Shown: positions 31,960 to 43,749, counted from the first letter of the stretch. The stretch is DNA of 64,000 bases from Gamarada debralockiae (GCA_002803225.1 NXFV01000014.1:1-64000); one strand, 5' to 3'. Program-made: numbers and translations. Notes: generated from the sequence alone by a model not told the origin.

Positions 31960-32929
31960 ATGGCGAAAGAAGTCGAAGGAACCCACCAAATAGGTGACAT
32001 GTCCTTGTACACCAAATCCTGGCTCGTTCGTCCTCCCCTCCGTGGATTCCCCGCCATTTCTCTCTCACCCCCAGCTAACTTTTATTTATTAACAGCCCGA
32101 AGGACCCCCAAAAGCAACCCTAATCTTCATTCACGGCTTCAACGACCACATAAACCGTTACTACATCCTCTTCCCCTACTTATCCTCTCGCGGGATCGCC
32201 GTCCACGGCTTCGACCAACGCGGCTGGGGGCGCTCAGTCCACAATCCTTCGCACCGCGGCCTCACGGGCCCTACACCCCTCGTCATCTCCGACATCGTGT
32301 CCTTCATCAAGAGTCATCTGCCATCCGAAGTACCTGTTTTTGTGGCCGGGCATAGTATGGGTGGTGGGGAGGTCTTGACACTGCTTAGTGATCCGACGTA
32401 TAAGGATCTGATGGGGAGTGTGCGGGGATGGTTGTTGGAAAGCCCATTCATTGCGTTCCCCAAGGGATACGAACCGAGTTTTTTGACGGTGTTCTTTGGG
32501 AGGTTGGCGGGTAAGATGTTACCGCATCGCCATCTTGCCTCCGGACTTCCGCCCGAGAACTTGACGCGCGACCCCGCCGTAGTCACTTCGATCAAAGACG
32601 ACAAGCTTCTGCACGGTATGGGTACTTTGGAAGGATTAGCAGGGCTGCTCGATCGTACAGCGGCGTTGAAGGAGGGCAAAGTGAAACTTAATGAGGGAGT
32701 TAAAGCTCTGTGGGTTGGACATGGGACTCAGGATAAGGGGACGAGCTATGAGGCTAGTAAGAAATGGTTTGAGCAGCAGAGTACGGTGCAGGATAAGGAG
32801 TTTAAGACGTATGAGGGGTGGTATCATCAGTTGCATGCTGATTTGCCCGAAGATAGGGAGGTTTTTGCTAAGGATGTTGCGGATTGGATTTTGGCTAGGT
32901 GTGGTGAGGGGCCAAGTTCTAAACTGTGA
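31960..32929 (+). CDS. Monoacylglycerol lipase (alpha/beta hydrolase, Yju3 type)
   Basis: 299-residue serine hydrolase that releases fatty acid from monoacylglycerol. Exons 31960..32025 and 32096..32929; the 70-bp intron has a weak GTTCGT donor but a good GCTAAC branch site and AACAG acceptor, and only this junction restores the family's strand order. The N-terminus GDMSLYTKSW-PEGPPKATLIFIHGF and the segment HGFDQRGWGRS match MGL proteins. The triad is visible: Ser109 in GHSMGG, Asp235 in GTQD and His269 in HQLHAD. An in-frame ATG at 31696 exists, but its 88 residues do not resemble the family. Intact. It shares a short divergent promoter with the TRM61-like gene. Confidence 0.88.
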
Positions 32930-33110
32930 TTGTTTTTTTGTTGATAGGAGTTAGGGAGCGGGCTTGGGATGATGGGAGTATAGTATATTTTGACGAAAGG
33001 GGGCTAATGATGAAGGACAATTTGGTAATTTGATTGACGATTCTTCATGATCGGTATTTTCCCTCTCTTCTGCAAGGTTGTTTCTTGTCATCTCCTACTG
33101 ACCGCCATCT

Positions 33111-34556
33111 TTATGTCCCTTCCTCCACATCGCCCTCCTGAACTGACCCATGTCTTCCGAATTTTGTCCGGGATTTGCTATCGAGAACCTCTGGGAAACT
33201 GAGATATCCTTGCAACTTCCAAAGCTTCATTTGGATATCGACTGTAGTCCTCCTGTCCCTGATAATCAACACCTCCTTGTTGAAAATTGGACATTTCTTC
33301 CTCAGCTCCGCCAAGTGCTCTGGCCCTAACAGCATTGGTAGATTGTGAACAGGAACCATATACGGTTTGTCCTTACCCACAGTTAAAGTAGCAAATGCAG
33401 GCGGTGCATCATTCTGTGATGTCTGTTCTCCAGATTGTACCTCATCCGACCCCTCTGCTTTCTCCTTCACATCTTCTTCAGCATTTAATCCCCCCTCACC
33501 CTCCCCATCACCCACATTCCCCGTCCATAAAATTACGCCCTGCTGCCTCCCTGCCATCTTCGCATCCTCCCAATCCACACAGCCAGCCACAAACCCACGT
33601 TTCCTCCTCACCAGATATACCAATCCTTCAACAATACGTCTTCGCATGAGCTCTAAAATGAATGTTTCCATGTCTGTTCGCCAAGAAGCATGATCGCGCA
33701 CCTTTCTGGCGATGGCTGAGTTTTTGATCGAGCCGGTGGCGAAGTTTTTCCAAGGAGGCATGGACCATCCTGAGTGCGTGTTCTTCATGGCGGAGAGTAG
33801 AGCTTTGCGGGAGAGGGTGTATACGCCGGGTCCGAGGGAGGGGGGCGGTGGTTTTCGATGTGCTGGCGAGGATGAAGGAGGCTTGGTCTCGACTGGTAAG
33901 GGGTGGTTAGGACCAGATGCGTTCGTTTCGGTATGAAGCTCCTCGGGTTGGAAGGGAAGCTCCAAGTCTTGGTCTGACGCAGCAAAACGATTTGCTTCGG
34001 TTTCTTCTTTGCACTCAATAGCCTCTGCATCTTCATGTTTCTTCCTCAAACTTGTCGGCACCCACCACGGTTCCTGTGTCTCCGGATGTGCCATTAGTTC
34101 GAAGTCTTGCAAGAAGTATTTGGGTAGGCTAGCGTTTGTGACTTGGCAAACTCGAACGGGCGTCGCAAGAGCTTGAGCGTAGGGATTCTTGGCTAGTTGT
34201 TGTTGAAATAGCGTGGGAGTCTTGCTTGGTGGCGCTTTCGGTGATTTGTGCTTTTCTCGGGCTGCGACAGCTTTTGGATCCATGAATGGCGAGAGAGGGA
34301 GGTCTCGTGGCTTGTACGGCTTGGATCGAGATCTGCTGCCATCTTGTATTCCATCCAATTTGCCAATCTCAATGTTCAACTCTTTCTCAACTTCCGCGCC
34401 ATCTGTAGATGTTATCTGCTCGGGGGCAGAAGCTTTCGTATTCGAGAATCCGTTTTCCTGCTCGCTAGGACTCAAGATCGATGCTGTGTAGCTTCGATTG
34501 AATATCGTGAGCCACTTCGCAGTGCGACTACCTCTTGGGACCACGCATCTGATCAT
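33111..34556 (-). CDS. Conserved fungal protein of unknown function, probably mitochondrial
   Basis: 481 residues from the ATG at 34556. That start gives MIRCVVPRGSRTAKWLTIFN, a basic amphipathic presequence; an ATG at 34718 in the same frame would place 54 non-targeting residues ahead of it. Distinct stretches are DLPLSPFMDPKAVAAREK, QQLAKNPYAQALATPVRVCQ, LPKYFLQDFELMAHPETQEP and the C-terminal VEGLVYLVRRKRGFVAGC. Between them lie low-complexity Pro/Ser and Glu-rich linkers. I recognise this as a gene conserved in filamentous ascomycetes but cannot assign a reaction. It is divergent from mitochondrial ClpP with 200 bp between ATGs, which supports a mitochondrial role by association. Confidence 0.7.
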   Translation of the reverse strand: MIRCVVPRGSRTAKWLTIFNRSYTASILSPSEQENGFSNTKASAPEQITSTDGAEVEKELNIEIGKLDGIQDGSRSRSKPYKPRDLPLSPFMDPKAVAAREKHKSPKAPPSKTPTLFQQQLAKNPYAQALATPVRVCQVTNASLPKYFLQDFELMAHPETQEPWWVPTSLRKKHEDAEAIECKEETEANRFAASDQDLELPFQPEELHTETNASGPNHPLPVETKPPSSSPAHRKPPPPSLGPGVYTLSRKALLSAMKNTHSGWSMPPWKNFATGSIKNSAIARKVRDHASWRTDMETFILELMRRRIVEGLVYLVRRKRGFVAGCVDWEDAKMAGRQQGVILWTGNVGDGEGEGGLNAEEDVKEKAEGSDEVQSGEQTSQNDAPPAFATLTVGKDKPYMVPVHNLPMLLGPEHLAELRKKCPIFNKEVLIIRDRRTTVDIQMKLWKLQGYLSFPEVLDSKSRTKFGRHGSVQEGDVEEGT

Positions 34557-34756
34557 ACCACATTCCTCCTTCGTTGGTGCGCGGATAGGTATGTCGTTTG
34601 GTGGTGGTTGAAGAAAATAATTCGAGAGAGAAAGTGGGACCGAGTCGCGTGTAAATTTTCGATCGCGTCTTCCCGGCCGAACATCATCAGCCTCAAGACT
34701 AAATCGACGACACATCATGACCAGATAACCCCAACATATTAATCACCTAATTGAAG

Positions 34757-35620
34757 ATGATTTCTACGAGATTACTACGGGCGCCTGCTCGAAACGTCAT
34801 TCGATCCAACTTTAGGGCATTTTCATCACTACCACCGCGATCAGAACCCAAATCGTGGACCCCAGTTCCCTTTATCACAGAGACAATAGTGAGCTTCCAA
34901 ACCCGTGGCAGATGAGTTCTACATACTGACTGTCCAGGGAGGTGGTTGGCGCACATGTATGTTCTTCGACTCCCATACAATTGAGCCTCATTAACCTTGC
35001 GACTAGCCGACATCTTCTCTAAACTTTTACAAGTATGCACCCATCACCCTCATTCAATGCATTGCTAACACGTGCAGGAACGCATCGTCTGTCTAAATGG
35101 CGAAGTAAACGAAACTGTCTCCGCAGCCGTAGTCGCCCAGCTCCTCTACCTCGAATCCGACGCCCCAGACAAAGCCATAACTCTCTACATCAACTCGCCA
35201 GGCGGATCCGTCACCGCGGGCCTCGCAATCTACGACACAATGACCTACATCACCTCGCCCGTATCCACTGTCTGCGTCGGACAAGCCGCCTCAATGGGTT
35301 CATTACTCCTCTGCGGCGGACAAGCTGGCAAGCGATTCTGCCTACCTCACAGCTCGATAATGGTGCATCAGCCATCTGGAGGATATTTTGGTCAGGCATC
35401 GGATATTGCGATCCATGCGACGGAGATTCTGAGAGTTAGAAAACAACTGAATGAGATTTATAGAAGGCATTTAACGAAGGAACATACACTGGAGGACATT
35501 GAGAGATTGATGGAACGGGATAAGTTTTTGAGTGCTAAAGAGGCCTTGGAGATGGGTATTGTAGATGAGATTTTAGAGAGGAGGGTTAAAGACGGGGACA
35601 AAGAGTTGAGTGGGACATGA
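34757..35620 (+). CDS. clpP: Mitochondrial ATP-dependent Clp protease proteolytic subunit
   Basis: Serine protease that forms the barrel of the matrix ClpXP complex. Exons 34757..34888, 34938..34956, 35007..35032 and 35078..35620 (introns 49, 50 and 45 bp) give 239 aa, including two micro-exons of 19 and 26 nt that encode [14 protein letters not shown], the ClpP N-terminal axial segment. Residues 1-27 form an Arg-rich presequence ending near AFSSLPPR. The catalytic triad is intact: Ser131 (AASMG), His156 (MVHQPSGG) and Asp207 (MERDKF). The [18 protein letters not shown] oxyanion and handle region is also present. The C-terminal tail is short. Loss of ClpP is tolerated in many fungi, but this copy is clean. 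Confidence 0.95.
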
Positions 35621-36253
35621 GAATGAAGGTCCTCTACTCCGTATGTTGATCTTGTTTGGCTGATTGGCACTATGATGGGTTGGAGCAAGACTGGGCCTCG
35701 AAAACCATTCTTCGGTGTAACGAGCTAAGTCTACCCACATTCATGCCTCGCGCCTTGAACTCCTGATACATCATCCAGTCAGCTAGTGTACCGTCCACTT
35801 CCAAACCCTCCTCTACCATATATTCTCCCTTTCCCTCTTCTCAACCTTCCCTACCCTCTCCATCAAAGCATCATGGGTATTGGGTTCTGGACTCAGTAGT
35901 CTTGTCGCTTTCGCTTTATAGTAGTCCAGGGCATATGGATTCGAATATGTCTGTTGTAATTGCACCCAGGACGAATATTATTGAGTTATGTATTATTTGC
36001 CCTTGTAAATAAGGTAGAACACTGATCGATTAGTTCTAGATCTGGAGGTTCGTGGAGGAATGGAGAGGTGAGGAAACTAGTTGAATAAAGTTGATGAGGA
36101 CAGGAGATGCCACATACCCTTGTGCCTCGACTTGTCCCATGTCATCTATATCCCTTTTGAAGTGCTGGTGGCTTGAGTTCCATATTTGAACGGTGCGAAT
36201 GATGAGGTATGCCTAAGGCGCTGACGATGTAGGCAAAGTGTGAAAGATGTGAG
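35621..36253. other. Intergenic region downstream of clpP
   Basis: No gene recognised. It ends with GATGTGAG (36246-36253), the left member of an apparent 8-bp target duplication. Confidence 0.5.
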
Positions 36254-36401
36254 CGGTGTATCAAATGAGTAGGGTTGAGTAGAGTAATGGCCATTACTCT
36301 ACTCTACTCAGCCATTTTAGGCGTTACTCGTACTCTACTCAATATTCTCGAGTAGAATCTTGAGTAACTCAGAGTAGTCTGAGTAATCCTTTGACACACT
36401 G
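36254..36401. mobile_element. 148-bp hAT-like MITE
   Basis: Terminal inverted repeats: left CGGTGTATCAAA, right TTTGACACACTG (reverse complement CAGTGTGTCAAA). It is flanked by GATGTGAG (36246-36253) and GATGTCAG (36402-36409), an 8-bp duplication with one mismatch. An 8-bp duplication and a CAGTG-type terminus are characteristic of hAT transposons. The inside is built of GAGTA/TACTC words and includes a perfect 28-bp palindrome at 36277-36304 with the half-site GAGTAGAGTAATGG. Confidence 0.75.
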
Positions 36402-36409
36402 GATGTCAG

Positions 36410-37974
36410 GATGATAGATTTCGATCGTTCAACAGAACAGTCTCAAGTCTAGCGGTAGGGTTGTTATTGGCGGTTCAAGTGGCAACACTCTTTCGTCAAG
36501 ACCAGATGCTTTCAGTTTGGAAATTATCATATGACACGAAAACTTTCGGACCTACCTGCCGATTCCATCTACCTACATGTGCCACAGCATTGGATAGAAT
36601 ATAGGATCAATCCCTCATCCTCTTCCAACGATTACCAAGACTCCAATTCGTTTATGCCCATTAAACAAACTGAAACCCAGGGTACGAAAGCAAACCTTCC
36701 CCTCACCATTCCTAATCACAGAACGTGCAACCAATTCCACAATCTCCTAAACCATCCATCGCGTCTTTCTTTCTCTTTCCTCACCTCACCCTTCTTCCTC
36801 CACCTCCCCAACCATCCATTCCGTCTCTCCGCCTCTTTCCTCGCCTTATCATTCCTCGTCCACCTCTCCATAAGCCCATGGAACGAACCAGCATCCTGTA
36901 TCAAGACCTCCCATGCTTTATCTCTCTACCTATTTATCTCACTAGGGTATAGAAATGTCTTTCGAGTTGTGCTGGTGAAGAATCGGGGGAGATTGCTGGG
37001 AACTCTTTTCGAAAAGGGTAGAATGCTATTTGTTGAGTTAGTCTATGAGATTGAAAGAAGGGAAGGGAGACATACCTAATTTGTCCACCCGTTGCATTTC
37101 GGTTAAGTAATTCCATCCCTTTCGAGGTCTGGCGAGACGAAAGCTATCATTGATTGCACAGAATGGAGTGGCGTGGCGTTGCATGCGACATCTTTTGGAG
37201 ATGTGTTTTGGAGGGTGATGGTTCTATTTCCTCATATTAATGAGTCTAAAATATTTCCAATATTGTTATTACAACGTGATCGCAAATTCCCTGTAGTAAT
37301 AGTTATGCACCGTATTGCATCCCGGAACGATGACTTCTCATACCCAAAATCTTCACATTTAGAACAATATAGTATTCATAATGGATTCGAATATCTTATT
37401 CCGATTCGTAATATCATACTTTCCCAAACAATCCCACGTGGCGACGGTACCCTCGAGCAAAGATGCGAGATTCTCACATTCATCAGCCTACTGCTTCAGC
37501 CTACATCCCAACCTCCTCTACCAGCTCAATTCCTTCCTCTTCTCCCTCTCCCCCGTCTCCACATTCTATGTTCAAAGTAAATATTGGACTTTACACTCGT
37601 AATCCTTTTCCTTAGTGAAAACCTCATTTGCCGCGAGCGAACCGCGGAAATCTCGGAGCAGCAAGCATTTCGCTACGTAAATACTTCAATTAGGAAAGGG
37701 GGAAGATAGAGGAGGAGAAGAAACGTAGCTGGCATGCTCGCCTTGTTTTTAATTAACCTTCGGTGAGGGTAGGCTATGTCGTCCCGTATTCTGCCATGAC
37801 TCCCAGTAGGGCGACGGATAGTGGGTGACAAAATGCGGCCAACCGGTCTCCACCTTTCGGGATTTTATGAGATTGTGAAGCTTATGTAGAAGACATATGA
37901 AATTTTAACATTGCATTGAAATTGTTTTCTTGAGAATTTAGCGTAAATCCTATTTACGCTTGCATAGGTACCAT
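36410..37974. other. Gene-poor region with overlapping unassigned ORFs
   Basis: An ORF on the plus strand (36531-37079) and one on the minus strand (36716-36904) overlap. Both owe their length to an imperfect tandem repeat of about 65 bp at roughly 36742-36870, Ser/Phe/Leu-rich on one strand and Arg/Lys/Glu-rich on the other. I do not recognise either product. The rest, including 37100-37970, shows no gene. Confidence 0.4.
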
Positions 37975-38107
37975 CTGTCAGATTAGCTGGTTGCTATGGC
38001 AACGGTTGTGTACACATATTTCGGGTTCTGGCAACCCTCCAATTTTCCTTCCTTAGAGACATCAATACATACATGATTTTACCACACAATATCGTCTGAT
38101 TCGACAC
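37975..38107 (-). mobile_element. Short inverted-repeat element, copy B (MITE-like)
   Basis: Reverse-orientation copy of the 6371-6508 unit, about 133 bp. It begins CTGTCAGAT and ends at CTGATTCGACAC, flanked by CAT on each side (possible 3-bp duplication). It carries the same X-box-like palindrome, here GTTGCTATGGCAAC at 37990-38003. Differences from copy A are scattered point changes and small indels. Confidence 0.65.
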
Positions 38108-38619
38108 CATCCATCAAAGCGGGGCGACACTCTGGCGCTAGAATGTCTTGAGTAACGCGGAACTTTAAATTTCCAATTCCAAGTATCGTGTTTCAGATAT
38201 GAGATCTCTGAAACAATATGTATTCCACTTTCGAAGTGTAATGTTAACGCATCAAATTGTAGCAAGTATTTTGCGGCTTTCTCGAGCGAGATGCTGGAGT
38301 AAGCAAGTAACAGGCGTAGCTAATTGATTAAAGATTCTGCCTTACTTATAAACAGTCTACTACTTTATACAATAGAACTTCTTGCACCTCTTCCTTCTAG
38401 ATGACACTCTCTATATTCGTTCTCCGTTAGAAAAAGTGATCAGTAGTGAGACACCTCCACGATTCTGTGATGGAACGACCACGTATCTGCTATCTTTATT
38501 ACCGCTTCGGTCTTGAGGAGCTTGAAGGAGATCCTTGTACTTGAAAGAAAGGCCTCCTGAATCAGCATTGGGGATCTGGGAAGAACGCGGGCTCTTAAAT
38601 CCCAACGACCAATGTTAGA
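38108..38619. other. Intergenic stretch between MITE copy B and the STAND relic
   Basis: No coding signal recognised apart from the MITE edge. Confidence 0.4.
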
Positions 38620-39605
38620 CTTTGAGCACTTCCTTCAGAGCGTTTAGACTCCCCAGCGCCCATCATTTCCGCCAAGCTAGAATCCCAGGGGTTGAACCTA
38701 AGAGCCACTTGGAGAAGATGCAACTAGTTATGAATCGGCGTGTATCTGAGTTTGCCGATCCTTGTGCCAAAGCCTACCTAGGAGCTTACTATGTCCTCTC
38801 AGCAGACCATACGACAGCTAGGAACCTCTTCGCTGCTGAAATCAAATCCGGCCTTGCATTGTTATTCGATGATGTGGACTGGAACGATTGTCTGGGCTAT
38901 TACATCCTCGCGGAATTTTGATGCGCCCCGGCGATGACCATAATGCCCTAAGCGCCTGGTCGCTCCTTGGACCAACGGACCTTGATGTTCCAGAGGTGGT
39001 GTTTCATTGCAACGATCAGGAGAGACAAGCTACAGCTCCTGAGCTCCTGAGCAATGTGCGATTTCAATTACGACCCGAAGCGAGCAATCGAGAGAGATTC
39101 GAAGCTCTCAGGAAAGAGTGCGACTTGCAACGACGACATATAGGCTACAAGAGTTCGGACGTCATATCTCGCATTCAAGCATTGAAGGCAATCAGAACGG
39201 ATCTGGAATTACACGGACCTGTATACGGCATTGCTAGTCCACGCAATGGATATCTCTCTAACCACTGTGATGGACGTTGTGGCAAGAAGTGGAAATTTGC
39301 AGACAACATCTATTGTTGTAAGTTCTGCCCAGACACACGTTCTCTGAAGAATGCGAAGATACTCTCAGGAGTGGAAAGCTGCAGAGATTTATCAGCCACA
39401 AGAGCCGTGAGTGACTGCACGTGCCCAAATGGGATGACAACGAGTACGCAAAAGTCGGTAAGGGGAAAGTGACGGTGCTCGCAAAGGAGGTGAGGTGATT
39501 TCTATTGCGGAATGGTTGAACATTCTCAGGCATGAATTGGGTATTCCGAGAATAGAGAAGCCAGATAGAGAGGATCAAGTTCAACCTGTGAATGCCACTC
39601 AATGA
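38620..39605 (+). pseudogene. C-terminal relic of a STAND/TPR-type protein
   Basis: Reading in three phases: AKAYLGAYYVLSADHTTARN and LALLFDDVDWNDCLGYYILA, a shift near 38920, then DDHNALSAWSLLGPTDLDVP, a Cys-rich section (CDGRCGKKW...YCCKFCPD), a shift near 39410 into HVPKWDDNEYAKVGKGKVTV, and a further shift into GGEVISIAEWLNILR before the stop at 39605. These blocks match the C-terminal part of long fungal NACHT/TPR proteins. Neither the NTPase nor the 5' end is present. Three frame changes make it non-functional. Confidence 0.6.
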
Positions 39606-40042
39606 GATCTACTGGAAACTCAGAAACTCAAAGCTAGGTAGAGAGTCCAGTGCAGCCAGGCGTTTAGGGTAGGACAATAACTAGAAGCACCATAAGTCTA
39701 GAAGAGGCAGAGCAGCTCCAACGCATGTGGCAGATCTAAAGTCTACAGTAGTCAGAATATCAGTAACTTCCAACAATGATGGGCGTTGGCACTGGGTACT
39801 TTATGGCGGGCGGCCGAGGCTTCCAAACCTCTGCCACTTTTATTTTTCGCGATATGGCTGAAGCCTTAACTAATCAACGGGGTTTTGATGGCCTCCCATA
39901 TGTTCTGCTGTGGGACTGTATTCCTGGCTTACGGATTTCATACTTATTATGACAATATCTGATGAGGGTTGAGAATGTCTTTCAATTGGAGTACCTCGTA
40001 ATTGAATTGTTAAAAACGAATAGTCTGCCGATATTCAAATAT
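39606..40042. other. Intergenic region downstream of GH51
   Basis: 3' flanks of two convergent genes; nothing recognised. Confidence 0.4.
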
Positions 40043-42400
40043 CTACATGTTAAATTGCAGTACTGTAATCGAGTATCCGCTGTTTGATTAAGTCAGCCAG
40101 GCTCTAAGGCCAGGGAATCCAGCGACTCACGGAACATTCCAACTCCAGGTTCCATTTCCAGGGCTAGTGTTGGTTAGATTGAGTGGCTGGGGAGTAATGG
40201 CTGTGGCGTTATTCTTGTAGTTGAATCCATTTGGATCCGGATTCGTGATGATTGTTCCGTTTACAGACGTCCAAGCAGATTCCAGATCCACGCTCAACGG
40301 AACGGATGTGCCATTTGTATTTCTGTCGAGCATAGTAATCAGCATCTGTCCACCTCATCGCGATTGAAATACTCACATAACCTTCAAAAACACTCGCTGG
40401 GCACCCTCCATAGCTGCAGCCCAATACAGCGGCCCAAAATCCCCTTTCGAATTTGTAACTTGCACCGACTCCGTTCCACGATACGCATTAAACAGCTTCT
40501 GCAAATAATAACTCACGCTCAGAACCGTATGCACAGGATCCGCATCAAAAGCAATCAAATTCGGCGTCCAATTATACCAGTTCCAGTTCTGCAAACTCGG
40601 AGCATACGAACTCAACTTCACCACATTGGGATTTCGTTCAGCTCCTAAGAGATACACTCCTTCAGCGATTGCGGACAGGAGGCGTGGGTAGAAGATGTGA
40701 ATGTCCGCTGGATCGGAGAAGTTGTCTACACCTGATGGAGTGTCGATTTGGAAAACGGAATACTCGCCGATAAACACCGTGACGTTCGTGTTGTTAGTTG
40801 ATTCTTGCCAGTTATCGAAGAAATCGAAGCTGTCGATGAAGAATGCCGGCTCTTCGTAATGATGAGTATCCCACATTGCACCAGCCGGAATATCAATCGT
40901 GTAATCAGGATTCTCATTGTACGCTGTGCTGATATACGTGATATCCGGATACGCCGCTTTGAGTCCATTGTATAAATACTGGAATCGGAAGGGATAGTTC
41001 TTCCCAAACCAGTCCTCATTCCCAATTTCAACGTACTTGATGTCGAAGGGCTCGGGGTGGCCGTATTCAGCGCGTTTGCCACCCCAGTAGGTGGAGGTGG
41101 ATCCCATGCAGAATTCGAGTTCGTCCAGTGCTTCTTTGAGAAGAGGATACATCGCTGCATCAGTAGCGGGGAACTCGTCAGCGTCTGCTTCGCCAGCGTC
41201 GCCGAGACTGTAGCCGCTGTAAATTGCGAGTACGTTTTGCATCTCCATGGATTCGGTCCATTCGAGGAATTCCATAAGTCCGAGGCCGTTTGTGTTGTAG
41301 TATTCTGTCCTGAGCGTTAGCATAGTCCTATTCATACCCTCGGCGTAACGGCCTACCCCAATTGCCAGGTCTAGGCCAGCGATCCTCAAGTGGGCCTATG
41401 GTCTCCCACCATTTCCATCGTCTTTGGATCGAATAGCCTTCAATATTGTTGCCTCCGGGCCACCTTAGGAATTTGGGACCCAAATCGTAGATATTCTGTC
41501 CCAGATCTTTCCTCAATCCGTTCTGATATCCTTTGAACGTCTCGCCAAAAAGACTAATTTGGTCGAAGAAGTAGGTCTGGCCCTGAGCTGCCACGGGATC
41601 GAAAGTGATTGCGAGAGAATTGTTCACATCTGGAGCGGTGACTGTGTTGACAATTTGAGCGGTCACGTAGGTGTAATTGACGACATTCCAAGATTGTGCT
41701 GGAATGATTGTGGAAGCCCAGACTTCGCCAGTAATGTTGGATTGGAGCGACACAGTGATACTGTTGCTGGGGTTGTATTGGTTGCGTACTTGATCTGGGT
41801 AGACGTAGAAGGAGATATTGTAAGTTTGTGGGGTGACCGGAATTCCCCACCATCCCATGTTCTGGAAGCCCACTGGGCTGCTCGATTCATTTGCAGTTGT
41901 TGGAATATCGACGGCAAGAACCGTTTGATGTGAGTGCGTAAGAGGGTGCAAATTATCCAATCGCAGAGAAGTGTTTCCGACGGGTTTGTACCCGGTGATG
42001 ACGGGGCCTTGATGGTCAGTGGATTTCGTACATCGTATCTAAGCAACTTACCAAATGCTTCACAGGCATTCTCCTGATACACGATGCTACTGTCAGGAAT
42101 TCCTGGAATCGTTCCCCACGTGACATCTGACCCATCGAAAGCTCTGTTGGTCAACAGCTCGCCATACAGCCCGCCATCGCCAGAATGATTGATATCTTCG
42201 AACATCCATCCATATAGATACGGAGCCGTTGCATTCTTCACGCCCGTTTTCGTAAGAATATGCAATGACACAGCACCTGACGAATTGGAGTATTGTCGAG
42301 GGGCAATAGTTCCAGATCGGGGACGTTTTGGGCCAGCAGCGGCCAATTCGCTGAAAGCCAGGGATGTAGCAAAATACACGAATAGTTTGACAAACATCAT
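40043..42400 (-). CDS. Secreted alpha-L-arabinofuranosidase, GH51
   Basis: Exo-enzyme that removes arabinose side chains from arabinan and arabinoxylan. Exons 42400..42052, 42007..41357, 41304..40377, 40322..40131 and 40079..40043 (introns 44, 52, 54 and 51 bp) give 718 aa. Without the last mini-exon the frame stops at 40127 right at a GTGAGT donor; adding it gives the expected end GYSITVLQFNM. Signal peptide at about residues 1-22. Family landmarks include YGWMFEDINHSGDGGLYGEL, FLRWPGGNNIEGY and WEYYNTNGLGLMEFLEW. The acid/base is Glu430 (EIGNEDWF) and the nucleophile Glu514 (FIGEYSVFQ). Many N-glycosylation sequons. Every junction is in phase, so it looks functional in plant-material degradation. 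Confidence 0.92.
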
Positions 42401-43749
42401 GAGAGGATTCCACGATCAGCCTTCTCTAACACTTGTCACCAGCAGGGTAATGTATTTTATACAACATAGTTCCTCAAATTTGTCCCTCAGCCAGGCCTCA
42501 GAGACAGACCTACTAGGAGAGCGCCTTGCCGGAAATTTCTAGAATATACTTCGTGAAATGCGGGGAAAATGTCAAGCCCATTATGACAATCCTTGAACCT
42601 TATCATAATGAAGTATCGTGAAAGATCATCGAGATGAAGTATGCGCACCAATGGTAGAAGATTTTAAGCCCCTTGACCTGCAGGAGCGGGGAAGTGGGGT
42701 AACTTGAGGTGACGCGATCATGGCAGAAATCCATGCACGGAGATCAATTTTCTCCGTCCTTTCACCTTGTCAAAGTTTGGAGAAGTTTATTTGAGCGCAT
42801 AAAGAGGTATTGTCTTGAAAGAAGATTGACGGAGTTGTGCCTGGCAAAACCCCGACAGTCAGCATCGGCAATTGACCCGCCTCATGTGCGTCTGGACACA
42901 TATTCGCCATCCACCAACCCTCTCACATGCAATTTCTTGCTGTGCTCACTCGACCAGTATATAGTTAATGGAGAAGTAAATCTCTCAACACCGTCCACTT
43001 GGTACAGACGCACGATTCTATTTCTTGTGTTGGTTTTCAGATAACGCTCCACGTGGTTGAACGGTGTCAGGTCGTTTTCGCTACATTGATTTCGGGCCAC
43101 CAACGTCGCCCATGGAATAGCGTGCCCCTATTTCATCTTCTCAAATCCTTCGTCCACTTCTCTCACGTCCCGTCTTCCATCTCCTTCCGTCCACTTTTCA
43201 CGATAGCCTTCCGATCTTCCAGAGCTGTCATCGCTGCAGACGTGAAGTACTTTCTCAACGGTTTGTGAAAATAACCTCAAACTTGTCCCCAACTTAACTG
43301 GTTGTCCCTCTAAGACCATGGCACTTGAAGTCCATCCACCATTTAGAGAATTCGAGCCAGTCCAGGGAACCCGTGGCTCTAGACTCTGTTTACCTTAGTG
43401 CAAGACTTCAGGAAAAGGACTGCATTTTGAACATTTGCCAGGCACGATATGGAAAGTTCCACGATCCATAGTTTTGTCTGGGCTTCACAGTGATAGAAAA
43501 TTATCACCGGCTCTCCTTATTGAGAGGTACATAAGTATATGCGGTGTTTCCTGCATCGCAGGCCACCAGCCCACGCTTCAATCGCTCTTTAAAGCTCAGT
43601 CACTCTTTCAAACAGCACGATAAAGTTCTCTGTCAGTTCGTCCCTTTTAATCCAAGCTGTAGTTGCTGTACTTACCCCCTGAGCCTGGCCTAATACCAAC
43701 AATCGTTCAATCGCTCAATTCTTAAATTAGCCCAGAACTCAGCTCAATC
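42401..43749. other. Intergenic region between GH51 and the GH5 relic
   Basis: Divergent promoter region of the GH51 gene and the GH5 relic. Short frames only; no repeat recognised. Confidence 0.45.

Noticed and set aside
33395..33649. Plus-strand Pro/His/Ser-rich ORF
   Set aside because: Antisense shadow of the Glu-rich linker of the gene at 33111-34556.
41554..41933. Overlapping ORFs on both strands inside the GH51 gene
   Set aside because: Shadows of GH51 exon 2, whose frame is supported by family motifs and splice phases.
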